10,741 bases of DNA from Candidatus Eiseniibacteriota bacterium (GTDB taxonomy: Bacteria; Eisenbacteria; RBG-16-71-46; JAGVPR01), in contig JAGVPR010000171.1 in NCBI GenBank assembly GCA_020052115.1, forward strand, positions 1 through 10,741, in the 5' to 3' direction. The notes below the pieces were generated by a model that was given only the letters and a program-made list of their open reading frames with translations, made no database searches and was not told where the DNA came from. This document shows positions 1-9,100 of the stretch, one piece after another (the stretch's first letter is position 1; every line of letters starts with the position of its first letter). The translations under genes and the position numbers were made by a program.

Positions 1-769
1 CGCTGCCGCCGGAGACGATGGCGCCGGCGTGGCCCATCCGCTTGCCGGGCGGAGCCGTGCGCCCCGCGATGAAGCCGACGACCGGCTTCGTCACGTGGTG
101 CGCGATGTACTCGGCGGCTTCTTCCTCGTCCGTGCCCCCGATCTCCCCCATGAGCACGATCGCCTCGGTCTCATCGTCGTCTTCGAACAGCTCGAGGACG
201 TCTATGAAGCGCGTGCCGATCACCGGGTCCCCGCCGATGCCGATGCACGTGGACTGCCCGAGGCCGGCCCTGGTGAGGTTGTACACGACCTCGTACGTGA
301 GAGTCCCGCTCCGGCTCACGACGCCGACAGGCCCCGGCGTGTGGATCGAGCCGGGCATGATGCCGAGCTTCGACTTGCCCGGCGAGATGACACCGGGGCA
401 GTTCGGCCCGACGAGCCGCGTCCCGCTCCCTTGAAGCAGATGCAGTGCGCGCACGGCATCGAGCACCGGAACGCCTTCGGTGATGCAGACCACCAGCTCC
501 AACCCCGCGTCGGCGGCCTCGAGAACGGCATCGGCCGCATACGCGAAAGGCACGTAGATCACGGAGGCGCTGGCCCCGGTCGCTTCGCGCGCCTCGGCGA
601 CCGTGTTGAACACCGGAACGCCGTGGAGCCTCTCTCCGCCCTTGCCCGGTGTCACGCCGGCGACGACGCGCGTTCCGTACTCCATCATACCCTGCGTGTG
701 GAACGAGCCGTCGCGCCCTGTGATTCCCTGCACGAGGACGCGGGTCCCTTCGTTGATCAGGATGCTCAT
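1..769 (-). CDS. sucD: Succinyl-CoA synthetase (ADP/GDP-forming) alpha subunit, C-terminus cut by window edge
   Basis: Alpha subunit of succinyl-CoA ligase, the TCA-cycle enzyme that couples succinyl-CoA cleavage to nucleoside triphosphate formation; it binds CoA and carries the phospho-histidine. The 256 codons visible begin MSILINEGTRVLVQGITGREG, a typical CoA-binding start. Next come TPGKGG (about residues 58-63), GPNCPG in the middle, and MGHAGAIVSGG at the window edge. The His of GHAGA is residue 247 (codon at 29-31), matching the active-site histidine position of the E. coli enzyme. The ATG at 767-769 overlaps the sucC stop in an ATGA, so translation is probably coupled. Only about 30-40 C-terminal residues should be missing, judging from the usual family length near 290. 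No frameshift is seen. An alternative within the superfamily is a malate-CoA ligase alpha subunit, which I cannot exclude from sequence alone but consider less likely. Confidence 0.95.
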   Translation of the reverse strand, partial: MSILINEGTRVLVQGITGRDGSFHTQGMMEYGTRVVAGVTPGKGGERLHGVPVFNTVAEAREATGASASVIYVPFAYAADAVLEAADAGLELVVCITEGVPVLDAVRALHLLQGSGTRLVGPNCPGVISPGKSKLGIMPGSIHTPGPVGVVSRSGTLTYEVVYNLTRAGLGQSTCIGIGGDPVIGTRFIDVLELFEDDDETEAIVLMGEIGGTDEEEAAEYIAHHVTKPVVGFIAGRTAPPGKRMGHAGAIVSGGS

Positions 770-1917
770 CGGCCCCCCCTCCCCGCGTTCACGCTCGTGA
801 GGATTCCCTGGACCGCCTCGTCCATGGTCGCAGCCGGCGTCACTCCCGCCTCGCCCTGCAGCATCGCGCGGGCCTTCTCCTCGTTCGTCCCTGTCAGGCG
901 CACGACCACCGGCACCTTGATCTCCAGCTCGCGAAACGACTGGATCAACCCCTGGGCGACGTCGTCACAACGCGTGATGCCGCCGAAGATGTTGAACAGG
1001 ATCCCCTTCACCTTCGGGTCCGAGGTGATGATCTTCAATGCCGTCGTCACCTTCGAGGGATTCGACGAGCCGCCGATGTCCAGGAAATTCGCCGGGTGCC
1101 CTCCATGGTGCTGGATCACGTCCATCGTCGCCATGGCAAGCCCGGCGCCGTTGACCACGCAACCGATGTCGCCGTCGAGTTTCACGAAGGAGAGGCCGGC
1201 CTCGCGCGCGAGCACCTCGCCCGGCGCCTCGGAGTCCGGATCGCGCATCGCTTCGAGATCGGTGTGGCGATAGAGGGCGTTGTCATCGAGCACGACCTTG
1301 GCATCGAGAGCGATCACCCGCCCCGCCGGCGTCACCACGAGCGGGTTGATCTCCGCGAGCGAGGCGTCCGCCTGCTGATAGACACGGACGAGCTTCTCGA
1401 TGATCGCCGCGATCTGCGGCGCCACCTCCGGACGCGGATCGAGGCGGAATGCGATCGCCCTCGCGCGAAACGGAGGAAGCTGGACCAAGGGGTCCACCGG
1501 GTACTTGAAGATCTTCTCCGGCGTCTCCCGCGCGACCTCCTCGATGTCAATGCCGCCCGCGGGGCTCACCATGAGCGTCACGCGCCCGATCCGCCTGTCG
1601 AGGACGAGACCGAGGTAGTACTCCTTCGAGATCTCCTCGGCCGTCGTGACGAGCACCCGGCGCACCGGGAGCCCCTTGATCGTCATCCCGAGGATATTCG
1701 CCGCATGCTTCTCGGCCTCCTCGGCAGTGCCGGCATGCTGGATTCCTCCCGCCTTGCCGCGGCCCCCCGCGTGAACCTGGGCCTTCACCATGACCGGCCG
1801 GCCGATGCGCGCGGCGATGGCGCGCGCATCGGAGGGTGTGGCAGCCACCTCGCCCTCGGGCACCGGGATGCCCGCCTGGCGGAACAGATCCTTCGCCTGA
1901 TACTCGTGAAGATTCAC
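766..1917 (-). CDS. sucC: Succinyl-CoA synthetase beta subunit (ATP-grasp)
   Basis: Beta subunit of succinyl-CoA ligase, providing the nucleotide-binding ATP-grasp fold and the succinate site; it works with SucD in the TCA cycle. The 383 residues match the usual length (about 380-400). It starts MNLHEYQAKDLF, the family hallmark. KAQVHAGGRGKAGG at about 45-58 is the nucleotide-binding loop, AEINPL at 188-193 gives metal-binding residues, NGAGLAMATMD is at 256-266, FGGITRCD at 311-318 and LTGTNEEKA at 341-349. The start codon is GTG, preceded by a strong purine-rich ribosome site (GGGAGGGG) 5 bases upstream. It begins 28 bases after the GTPase stop and overlaps sucD by 4 bases, indicating one transcript. 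The loop after FLDIGG reads SSNPSKV where E. coli-like enzymes have a third glycine (GGGAT), a small lineage-type variation. Confidence 0.96.
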   Translation of the reverse strand: MNLHEYQAKDLFRQAGIPVPEGEVAATPSDARAIAARIGRPVMVKAQVHAGGRGKAGGIQHAGTAEEAEKHAANILGMTIKGLPVRRVLVTTAEEISKEYYLGLVLDRRIGRVTLMVSPAGGIDIEEVARETPEKIFKYPVDPLVQLPPFRARAIAFRLDPRPEVAPQIAAIIEKLVRVYQQADASLAEINPLVVTPAGRVIALDAKVVLDDNALYRHTDLEAMRDPDSEAPGEVLAREAGLSFVKLDGDIGCVVNGAGLAMATMDVIQHHGGHPANFLDIGGSSNPSKVTTALKIITSDPKVKGILFNIFGGITRCDDVAQGLIQSFRELEIKVPVVVRLTGTNEEKARAMLQGEAGVTPAATMDEAVQGILTSVNAGRGGR

Positions 1918-1945
1918 CCGAACCCCTCCCTTCCCCCCGTCCCGC

Positions 1946-3283
<1,338 letters not shown>

Positions 3284-3336
3284 ACTTTCGGAACCACCCC
3301 TTTCACATCCGGCCGGCCGCGTGCGGCGCCGGACAC

Positions 3337-3387
3337 AAAAAACGGGACAAGGCGCGAGGCGCCGTGCGGCGCGCTCCGATTGTCCCG
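3337..3387 (-). terminator. Strong intrinsic terminator 53 bases before the GTPase start
   Basis: Read on the minus strand, CGGGACAA (3380-3387) pairs perfectly with TTGTCCCG (3343-3350) and is followed at once by six T (3337-3342). The enclosed 29 bases are themselves hairpin-forming (GCGCC-GCAC-GGCGC). This is a textbook rho-independent terminator, but it stands between a promoter-like site and the start of the GTPase-sucCD operon rather than right behind a gene. It therefore either ends a small RNA (or rfaE2 read-through) or acts as an attenuator. Confidence 0.8.
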
Positions 3388-3546
3388 CTCCGCCTTCCCC
3401 TTGCCGGAGGACCGAGCCCGTTCCGGCCCGAGCGCTGGACCTGCCTCAGCGCCCGGACGCCGGCTGGCTTCCCGCCGCCCTCAAGACCCCGAGGACGGAC
3501 CCTCCGCGACACCGAGGCCCAAGGTCGTAACCTCAAACAAAACCAC
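3388..3546 (-). ncRNA. Candidate structured leader RNA or small RNA upstream of the GTPase-sucCD operon
   Basis: There is no plausible protein in the 320 bases 3284-3603. From the predicted start near 3546 the minus-strand RNA can form a long rod. The core hairpin (3415-3469) pairs AGCC, CCGGC and CCGGGCGCTG with CAGCGCTCGG, GCCGG and GGCT around a 9-base loop, giving about 19 pairs. It can be extended by CTTG (3482-3485) with CAAG (3400-3403) and by 3491-3498 with 3390-3397 (7 of 8 pairs). The outer rod ends against the terminator at 3337-3387, so a further outward extension could compete with it. I recognise no known riboswitch consensus. A 6S-like RNA is possible on size (about 200 nt with the terminator) and rod shape, but the characteristic large central bubble is not clear. 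The ends are inferred. Confidence 0.4.
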
Positions 3547-3551
3547 GTGTA

Positions 3552-3580
3552 AGGTTATCAGCGGACCCCGCCGGTGTCAA
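3552..3580 (-). promoter_or_regulatory. Sigma70-type promoter upstream of the leader
   Basis: On the minus strand a perfect -35 TTGACA (3575-3580) is followed after 17 bases by TAACCT (3552-3557); a better-matching GATAAC lies 2 bases earlier with a 15-base spacer. It sits just behind the rfaE2 stop codon and ahead of the structured leader and terminator. Transcription would start near 3545-3548. The -35 is perfect and the -10 only fair. An inverted repeat TAACCT/AGGTTA (3528-3533 and 3552-3557) overlaps the -10. Confidence 0.5.
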
Positions 3581-3603
3581 CGCGAAACTGGCGGCTGGAG
3601 GCC

Positions 3604-4089
3604 CTAGAGGCGGCGATCTATGTGCTTCAGAATGAGGGAGATGAGGCCGCTCGTTGAGCGGCCTTCCAGGTACGGAAGGACCACGACGCGACCTCCCGCC
3701 GCCTCGACCTCCGCCGCCCCCACGATCTCCGCGGGGCGGTAGTCGCCCCCCTTGACGAGCACGTCCGGGAGAAGACGCTCGATGATCCGGCGCGGCGTGT
3801 CCTCGTCGAAGAGGACGACACGGTCCACTGCGGCGAGGGCCGCGACGAGCGCGGCGCGGTCGTCCTGCCCAACGATCGGACGGCCGGCGCCTTTCAGGCG
3901 CTCGACCGACCGATCCGTGTTGATGCCGACGTAGAGCAGATCCCCCAGCGCGCGCGCCGCGGCGAGATACTCGGCGTGCCCGCGATGCAGCAGATCGAAG
4001 CACCCGTTTGTGAAGACGACCGCCCGGCGCCCGAGGCGCGCGGCCTCGCGCTCCTCTACGAGATCGGTTTCGGCGATGACTCGACCCAC
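3604..4089 (-). CDS. rfaE2: D-glycero-beta-D-manno-heptose 1-phosphate adenylyltransferase, stand-alone
   Basis: Nucleotidyltransferase that makes ADP-D-glycero-beta-D-manno-heptose from heptose 1-phosphate and ATP, the precursor for LPS inner-core (or S-layer) heptose. The 161 residues form one cytidylyltransferase-type domain: VVFTNGCFDLLHRGHAEYL at 24-42 with the HxGH nucleotide-binding motif (H35-H38), VGINTDRSV at 54-62, VKGGDY at 112-117, and the family tail GRSTSGLI at 143-150. This equals the C-terminal half of the fused E. coli HldE, so a separate kinase must be encoded elsewhere; none is in the window. The GTG start is chosen because AAAGGAG lies just upstream. It follows radC by 49 bases, which hold a CCCGGG hairpin, and is probably co-transcribed with it. 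Also called hldC or the RfaE domain II protein. Confidence 0.93.
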   Translation of the reverse strand: MGRVIAETDLVEEREAARLGRRAVVFTNGCFDLLHRGHAEYLAAARALGDLLYVGINTDRSVERLKGAGRPIVGQDDRAALVAALAAVDRVVLFDEDTPRRIIERLLPDVLVKGGDYRPAEIVGAAEVEAAGGRVVVLPYLEGRSTSGLISLILKHIDRRL

Positions 4090-4107
4090 CGCACTCCTTT
4101 CGGCACC

Positions 4108-4125
4108 CCCGGGCCGCCGCCCGGG
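4108..4125 (-). other. GC hairpin between radC and rfaE2
   Basis: Two copies of the self-complementary CCCGGG (4108-4113 and 4120-4125) flank a 6-base spacer and can form a 6-bp stem in the radC-rfaE2 intergenic RNA, directly upstream of the rfaE2 ribosome site. There is no T-run, so it is not an intrinsic terminator. It may be an mRNA stability or processing element, or chance in GC-rich DNA. Confidence 0.3.
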
Positions 4126-4138
4126 AGCGCGCCCGTGA

Positions 4139-4825
4139 TCAGATGAGTCTCTCCTGCCGGAAGCTCAAGAACCCGCTCCGGCAGATGATGACGTGATCGA
4201 GGAGTTCGATCCCCAGGATCTCTCCCGCGCGCGCGATCCGCGCGGTGATGTCCAGATCGTCCGCCGAGGGCTGGGGATCGTCGGACGGGTGATTGTGAAC
4301 GAGGATCAGGCTCGCCGCCGATTCCAGGATCGCGGAGCGGAAGACCTCGCGCGGATGCACCAAGCTCCCGTTCAAGGTTCCGATGGAGATCAGCTCCTTC
4401 CGGATGAGCCGGTTCCTCGCATTCAAGAGAACGGTCAGGAAGTGCTCCCGCCGCTCGAGCGCATACTCCCTCGTCGCGGCGTAGACCTCTTCGGGCGTGC
4501 GAAGGACAGGCGAGCGGTCTTTGTCGTGCGCCCTGCGTCCCAGCTCGAGCGCGGCCACCAGGCGGGCTGCCCGTGCCGTCCCGAGACCGCGCTCCCCGCG
4601 AAGCGATTCGAACGGCTTTTCGCGAAGCGACTCGGCCCCACGCTCCCCCAGCAGGCGCGAGGACAGCGACAGCACACCCTCTCCGCGCGAGCCGGTGCCG
4701 AGAACCAACGCGAGCAGTTCCGCATCCGCGAGACCGCCGGCGCCTACCGACGCCAGTCGCTCGCGCGGCCGCACCTCTGCCCCCCCATCCCGGGCAAGAG
4801 CGGCCGTCCATCTCCGGCCATACAT
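4139..4825 (-). CDS. radC: RadC family JAB/JAMM-domain protein
   Basis: RadC-family (DUF2466/YicR-like) protein of 228 residues, the usual length. The name comes from an old DNA-repair assignment that was later withdrawn for E. coli; the real role is unknown, and the fold predicts a metal-dependent peptidase or deubiquitinase-like site. The N-terminal helix-hairpin-helix-like part holds RPRERL (19-24) and LADAELLALVLGTG (32-45). The C-terminal JAMM domain has E144 in KELISIGTLNGS and HNHPSDDPQPSADD at 177-190, giving the metal ligands H177, H179 and D190. LLDHVII follows at 208-214. Position 182 is Asp where the family usually has Gly (HNHPSGDP). The ATG has a perfect GGAGG 6 bases upstream (4832-4836). 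It is the first gene of a probable two-gene unit with rfaE2 and diverges from fpr. Confidence 0.93.
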   Translation of the reverse strand: MYGRRWTAALARDGGAEVRPRERLASVGAGGLADAELLALVLGTGSRGEGVLSLSSRLLGERGAESLREKPFESLRGERGLGTARAARLVAALELGRRAHDKDRSPVLRTPEEVYAATREYALERREHFLTVLLNARNRLIRKELISIGTLNGSLVHPREVFRSAILESAASLILVHNHPSDDPQPSADDLDITARIARAGEILGIELLDHVIICRSGFLSFRQERLI

Positions 4826-4851
4826 GATGAACCTCCGGTCTCGCTGGGACC

Positions 4852-4869
4852 GCGGGCCTCGCGGCCCGC
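4852..4869 (-). other. GNRA-capped hairpin in the radC 5' leader
   Basis: On the minus strand GCGGGCC and GGCCCGC form a perfect 7-bp stem closed by a GCGA tetraloop, a stable GNRA loop in RNA. It ends 26 bases before the radC start and 15 bases before the GGAGG site. With no T-run behind it, it is not a terminator. It may tune radC mRNA stability or translation if the transcript starts upstream (a TATTCT at 4882-4887 is a possible -10). Confidence 0.35.
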
Positions 4870-5011
4870 CGGTTCGCGCTGAGAATAGCGCCCGGCCCGC
4901 GGACGAGGAAGTCCGAAGATTCCGTTTCGCAAAATGAGCATGGGCCGCAGGAATCGTGCGCTATCATTCCAAGAGGGTCGGGATTCCGACGAACTCACCA
5001 AGAGGCTCGAC

Positions 5012-5950
5012 ATGCCGCCAGAGCTCGAAGCCGCCGAAATCGAATCGCTCCGACTCGCGCACTACAACGCCGCCGTGTCCTCGATGGAACGGATGCACGA
5101 GAATCTCTTCATCGTTCGCGTCAAGCCCGACGGCGGCTTTCCGCCCTTCGCCGCCGGCCGTTACACGTCGCTCGGCATGGGTTACTGGGAGCCGCGCCAG
5201 GAGCCGTGCGAGGAGGAGGCGCTTCTCGAGGGGCAAGAGCGGCGGCTCGCCAAGCGCGCCTATTCCGTCGGATCGCCGATCGTCGCGCCGGGAGAACGGC
5301 GCCTGATCGAGCCGGCCGAAGAGGACTTTCTCGAGTTCTTCGTCGCCGTCGTCCGCTTCGGCTCGCCGGGAGACGATGAAGCCCCCGCGCTCACGACTCG
5401 GCTCGTCCTTCTCGAGGCCGGTGACCGGCTCTGGATAGGCCCGAAGTTCGCCGGCGTCTACGGGCTCGACCGGGCGCGCCAAGGCCAGGACTTCCTTTTC
5501 TGCGCTACCGGTACGGGTGAAGCGCCGCACAATCGGATGGTCTGGCAGCTCCTTCGCGAGGGGCGCGGCCGGCGCATCGTGAACATCACCTGTGCTCGCA
5601 CTCGAGGCGATCTCGCCTACCACGAGGTCCACGCGGAGTTGATGCGGAAGTACCCGAGGTACCTCTACCACCCGATGACGACCAGGGACCAATCAGGCGC
5701 CAAGCTGTACATCCAGGATCTCATCGAGAGCGGAAAGCTCGAGGCGATCCTCGAAGCGCGGCTGGATCCTGAGAGCTGGGACGTGTTTCTCTGCGGCAAC
5801 CCGGCGATGATCGGCGCTCCGAAGACGACCCAGGGCGCGAAGACCTATCCCGAACCCAGGGGTCTGGTCGAGGTGCTGGAGACGCGATTCGGTTTCCAGG
5901 CCGACGCGAGAGGCGCGCGCGGGAACGTGCATTTCGAGACGTACTGGTGA
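5012..5950 (+). CDS. fpr: Ferredoxin--NADP(+) reductase (FAD/NAD(P)-binding)
   Basis: Flavoprotein exchanging electrons between NADPH and ferredoxin or flavodoxin in the cytoplasm, supporting biosynthesis and oxidative-stress defence. From the chosen start it is 312 residues. The FAD-binding barrel carries RAYS at 82-85. The NAD(P) domain has LFCATGTGEAPHNRM at 162-176 and FLCGNPAMIG at 259-268, and the chain ends with an aromatic (ETYW) as in Fpr-type enzymes that stack on the flavin. AAGAGG (5000-5005) lies 6 bases before the ATG at 5012. The reading frame also runs back to an ATG at 4934, but that has no ribosome site, its extra 26 residues look non-conserved, and a possible -10 (TATCAT, 4962-4967) falls inside them. 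A broader loop at about 60-80 (EPRQEPCEEEALLEGQERR) is an acidic insertion between barrel strands. It diverges from radC. Confidence 0.9.
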   Translation: MPPELEAAEIESLRLAHYNAAVSSMERMHENLFIVRVKPDGGFPPFAAGRYTSLGMGYWEPRQEPCEEEALLEGQERRLAKRAYSVGSPIVAPGERRLIEPAEEDFLEFFVAVVRFGSPGDDEAPALTTRLVLLEAGDRLWIGPKFAGVYGLDRARQGQDFLFCATGTGEAPHNRMVWQLLREGRGRRIVNITCARTRGDLAYHEVHAELMRKYPRYLYHPMTTRDQSGAKLYIQDLIESGKLEAILEARLDPESWDVFLCGNPAMIGAPKTTQGAKTYPEPRGLVEVLETRFGFQADARGARGNVHFETYW

Positions 5951-6025
5951 CCGGCTCCCGGCCCCGCCGGCCCCGACCGTAACGCGCGGCCGAGCGGCTG
6001 TTTCCGCCGTCCTTCGATCCCCGCC

Positions 6026-6055
6026 TTGAGATCTCACTCCAAGTTGTGGTAAAAT
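6026..6055 (+). promoter_or_regulatory. Sigma70-type promoter of the secreted protease gene
   Basis: TTGAGA (6026-6031) and TAAAAT (6050-6055) each match the -35 and -10 consensus at five of six positions, with an 18-base spacer, placing the start near 6062. The sequence is locally AT-richer than its surroundings and lies about 70 bases before the coding start. Upstream, 5951-6025 holds only GC-rich sequence with no clear terminator for fpr. Confidence 0.6.
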
Positions 6056-6064
6056 CATGACCTA

Positions 6065-6082
6065 GCTTGTCGAGACACAAGC
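6065..6082 (+). other. Small stem-loop at the start of the protease mRNA
   Basis: GCTTGT (6065-6070) and ACAAGC (6077-6082) can form a perfect 6-bp stem with a 6-base loop almost at the predicted 5' end of the transcript. A 5'-terminal hairpin of this kind could protect the mRNA from decay. No T-run follows. Confidence 0.35.
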
Positions 6083-6123
6083 CCCAATCACAATCGTGGC
6101 GGCCACATTTCACGGAGGTAGCT

Positions 6124-9100
6124 ATGCATCTGGCGCGTGCATCCGTCGGCCGAAGAAATATCGCGGCCCTCGCCGTCCTCTCACTGTTGCTCGCCCTCCC
6201 CGTCATTGCGCTCGCGAAGACGGCGCCGGTGGCGGCGGCCGGCAAGCGCGTGATCCAGGAAACACCCTGGCCGGCCACCCGCGCGCTCATGTCCGAAGTG
6301 GCCGGAGCATGGCTGAGTTCCAGCGACGAGAGCGGCGTCGTGCGCAGAATGACGCGAGTCTCTCCGTCGCCGGCCGCCCGCTCGCCGTTCGATGCGGAGG
6401 CGACCGCCCGCGCGTTTCTGATCGAGCGCAGCGGCGCGATGGATCTGAGCAGCGATCTCTCCGAGCTTCGCACCGAAGCGGTGATCGAGAGCCCGGGCGG
6501 CTACCACGTTCGCTATCAGCAGATGTACGACGGCATCCCCGTCGAGGCGGGGGTCGTGTGGGTGACCGTCTCCCGGAGCGGCGAGGTCGTCCGCGTCGTG
6601 AACGAGGCCGCGCAGCATCCGGCTGTGGACGTTCGCCCGAACATCACGGCGGATGAGGCGATCGCCTCCGTCCGCCGGACGATCGGGGCGTCCGGGTCGC
6701 TTCACGCGCCGGAGCGCGCGGATCTCGTCGTGCGCGCGGCCGACGGCAGCGCCTTCCTCGCGTGGAAGACGCTCGTGCCGGCGGACGAGCCTTTCGGCGA
6801 CTGGGAGGCGTTCGTTGATGCGCGCTCGGGCGCCGTGCGCGAACTCCGCAACCGGGTGCAGAACTTCGTGGACGGCTCGGGCCAGACCTGGGATCCGAAC
6901 CCGCCCGTCGCCCTCCAAGACAACACCATCGCCGACCTGAGCGACGCCGACCAGGCGGCGTTCAACCCGTCCTACCTCACCGTCACGCTCCACGAACTGG
7001 ACGACGCGGTCGGCGGCCTCTACCGCCTTCGCGGCCGCTTCGCCTCGAGTATCGAGTTCGAATCGCCGGTCGTGACGCTCGCGACCGACGCGAGCGCGAG
7101 CGGTTTCGTGTACACCCGCGCGAACGACATGTTTGAAGAGGTCCTCTGCTACTACCACATTGACGCGACGGAGCGCCTGATCCAGTCCCTCGGCTTCACG
7201 AACGTCAACAACCGGATCCAGGAGTTCGATGCTCACGGACTCAACGGCGACGACAACTCGCACTATATCCCCTCCTCGAAGCGAATCGCCTACGGCGACG
7301 GCTGCGTGGACGACAGCGAGGACGCAGACGTCGTCATCCACGAGTACGGCCACTCGATCCAGGACAACCAGGTTCCCGGCTGGGGCGCCTCCGCAGAAGG
7401 CGGCGCGATGGGCGAAGGGTTCGGCGACTTCATCGCGAGCGTCATGGCCTCCGACGTGAACCCGACGTTCCAGCCGTTCGTGGTCTTCGACTGGGACAAG
7501 GGACCGGTGGACAACTGCTGGCCGGGACGCCGCCTCGACACGACGCGGCACTATCCGGAGGACCTCGTCGGCCAGGTCCACACCGATGGCGAGATCTGGT
7601 CCGCGGTCTGCTGGCAGATCGCGAACGACATCGGCATGCAGACGGCGCTGGCTGTCGTGCTGGAGGCCCAGTTCGACGTCCCCACGACCGGCAATATGGT
7701 GGACTGCGCCGAGGCGATGGTCGTCGCCGATCAGAGCCTCTTCGGCGGCGCGCATGTCAGCTCGATCGTCTACTGGATGGACCTGCGCGGCATCCTGAAC
7801 GCCTCCAACTACATCCCGAGCATCACGCACACCGCGCTCGGCGATACGGAAGACACCGTCGGACCGTACCTGGTCACGGCGCTCGTCTTCGCGGGCGCGG
7901 CCCCGCTCAACACCGGCGCGATCTTCACCTCCTACCGTGTGGACGCCGGTTCCTGGACGAACGCGGCGATGCTCGCGACCGGCAACCCGAACGAGTTCGG
8001 CGCTTCGATTCCAGGCCAGCCGGACGGCTCGATCGTGGACTACTACGTCTCCGCTGCCGACAGTTCCGGCGGCGTGGCGACACACCCCGTCGGCGCGCCC
8101 GGTAACTTCCACACCTTCCGGATCGGCGCTGATACCGAAGCCCCCGTCATCGTGCACACGCCGCTCGCGAACCAGCCGCTACTGACGTGGCCGGCCCGCG
8201 TGCGCGCGCTGGTGACCGACAATCTCGGTGTCGCGAGCGTCACGGTCGAGTGGAACCGAAACGCGACGCCTGAGGCGTCCTTCGCCCTCACCCGCGAAGG
8301 AGCGACCGACTACTTCAGCGCTTATTTCCCCGGCGTTGTCCCGCCGGTCGCGATCGGCGATCAGGTCTGCTACAAGATCCGTGCCGTGGACAACTCCTCG
8401 AACTCGAACGAGACGCTTCACCCGGCCACGGGAGAGCATTGCTTCGACGTGATTGATGTGCTGGGCAGCGTGCTCGTCATCAACGACTGGGACGGGGCGA
8501 AGACGTCCGAGCCGAAGGTGATCGAGGAGAAGGGCGTGATCGTGGGCGTCGAGAGCGGCGAGATGTCGAAGGTCGCGAGCGCGGCCAGCATCGCGCGCTG
8601 GCTCCGCGATGCCGGCTACGCGGTCACCGAGGAGACGAGCGCCGCGAGCGACCCGGGCACCTGGGCCGCATACTCGTTCATCATCTCCTCTTCGGGCGAC
8701 GACACGAGCCCGGTCGCGAACGCCGCCTATCGCGCGGCTCTCGAAGCTTACGTCGCCGCGGGCGGCAAGCTTCTCATCGAGGGCGGCGAAGTCGGATACG
8801 ACGCCGTTTCTTCGCCGGGCTACCCGACATTCAAGACGAACGTGCTGCACCTGGTGAGCTGGAACAGCGACAACGCCGGCGCCCTTGTGCGCAGGACCGG
8901 GTTCGAGTGCCATCCGCTCGCCACCACGCCGCATGCGCTTCCGGCCACGCTCGGGATCACGTACGGCAGCTACGGCGACCACGACGCCGACGTCGTCGCG
9001 GCCGACGCCACGGCGATCTACGGCACGACGAACTACCCGAACTCCTCGGGCATTCACTTCTACGACAACAACGCCTCGCCGGCGAGCGCGCAGATCGTGG

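Noticed and set aside
29..1273. A 414-codon plus-strand frame opposite sucD and sucC
   Set aside because: The minus strand here encodes SucD and SucC with all family motifs; the plus-strand translation has none.
3337..3546. Identification of the leader as 6S RNA, SRP RNA, RNase P RNA or a cobalamin/TPP/SAM riboswitch
   Set aside because: Length and rod shape loosely fit 6S and CCTTG/CAAGG segments are present, but no large central bubble or closing stem is convincing, and the signature elements of the other classes are absent.
5951..6025. Possible terminator behind fpr
   Set aside because: Several short GC complementarities exist (for example GCCG/CGGC) but none has both a solid stem and a T-run.
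6067..6123. In-frame TTG start giving a 19-residue longer protease
   Set aside because: It lacks a ribosome site, overlaps the 5' stem-loop and would place 19 polar residues before a clear signal peptide; the ATG at 6124 has GGAGG at 5 bases.
6181..8157. A 658-codon open frame on the minus strand opposite the protease gene
   Set aside because: It is antisense to a clearly real coding region, rich in Arg, Asp and His with no recognisable motif, and is typical of the open complementary frames produced by GC-rich codon use.
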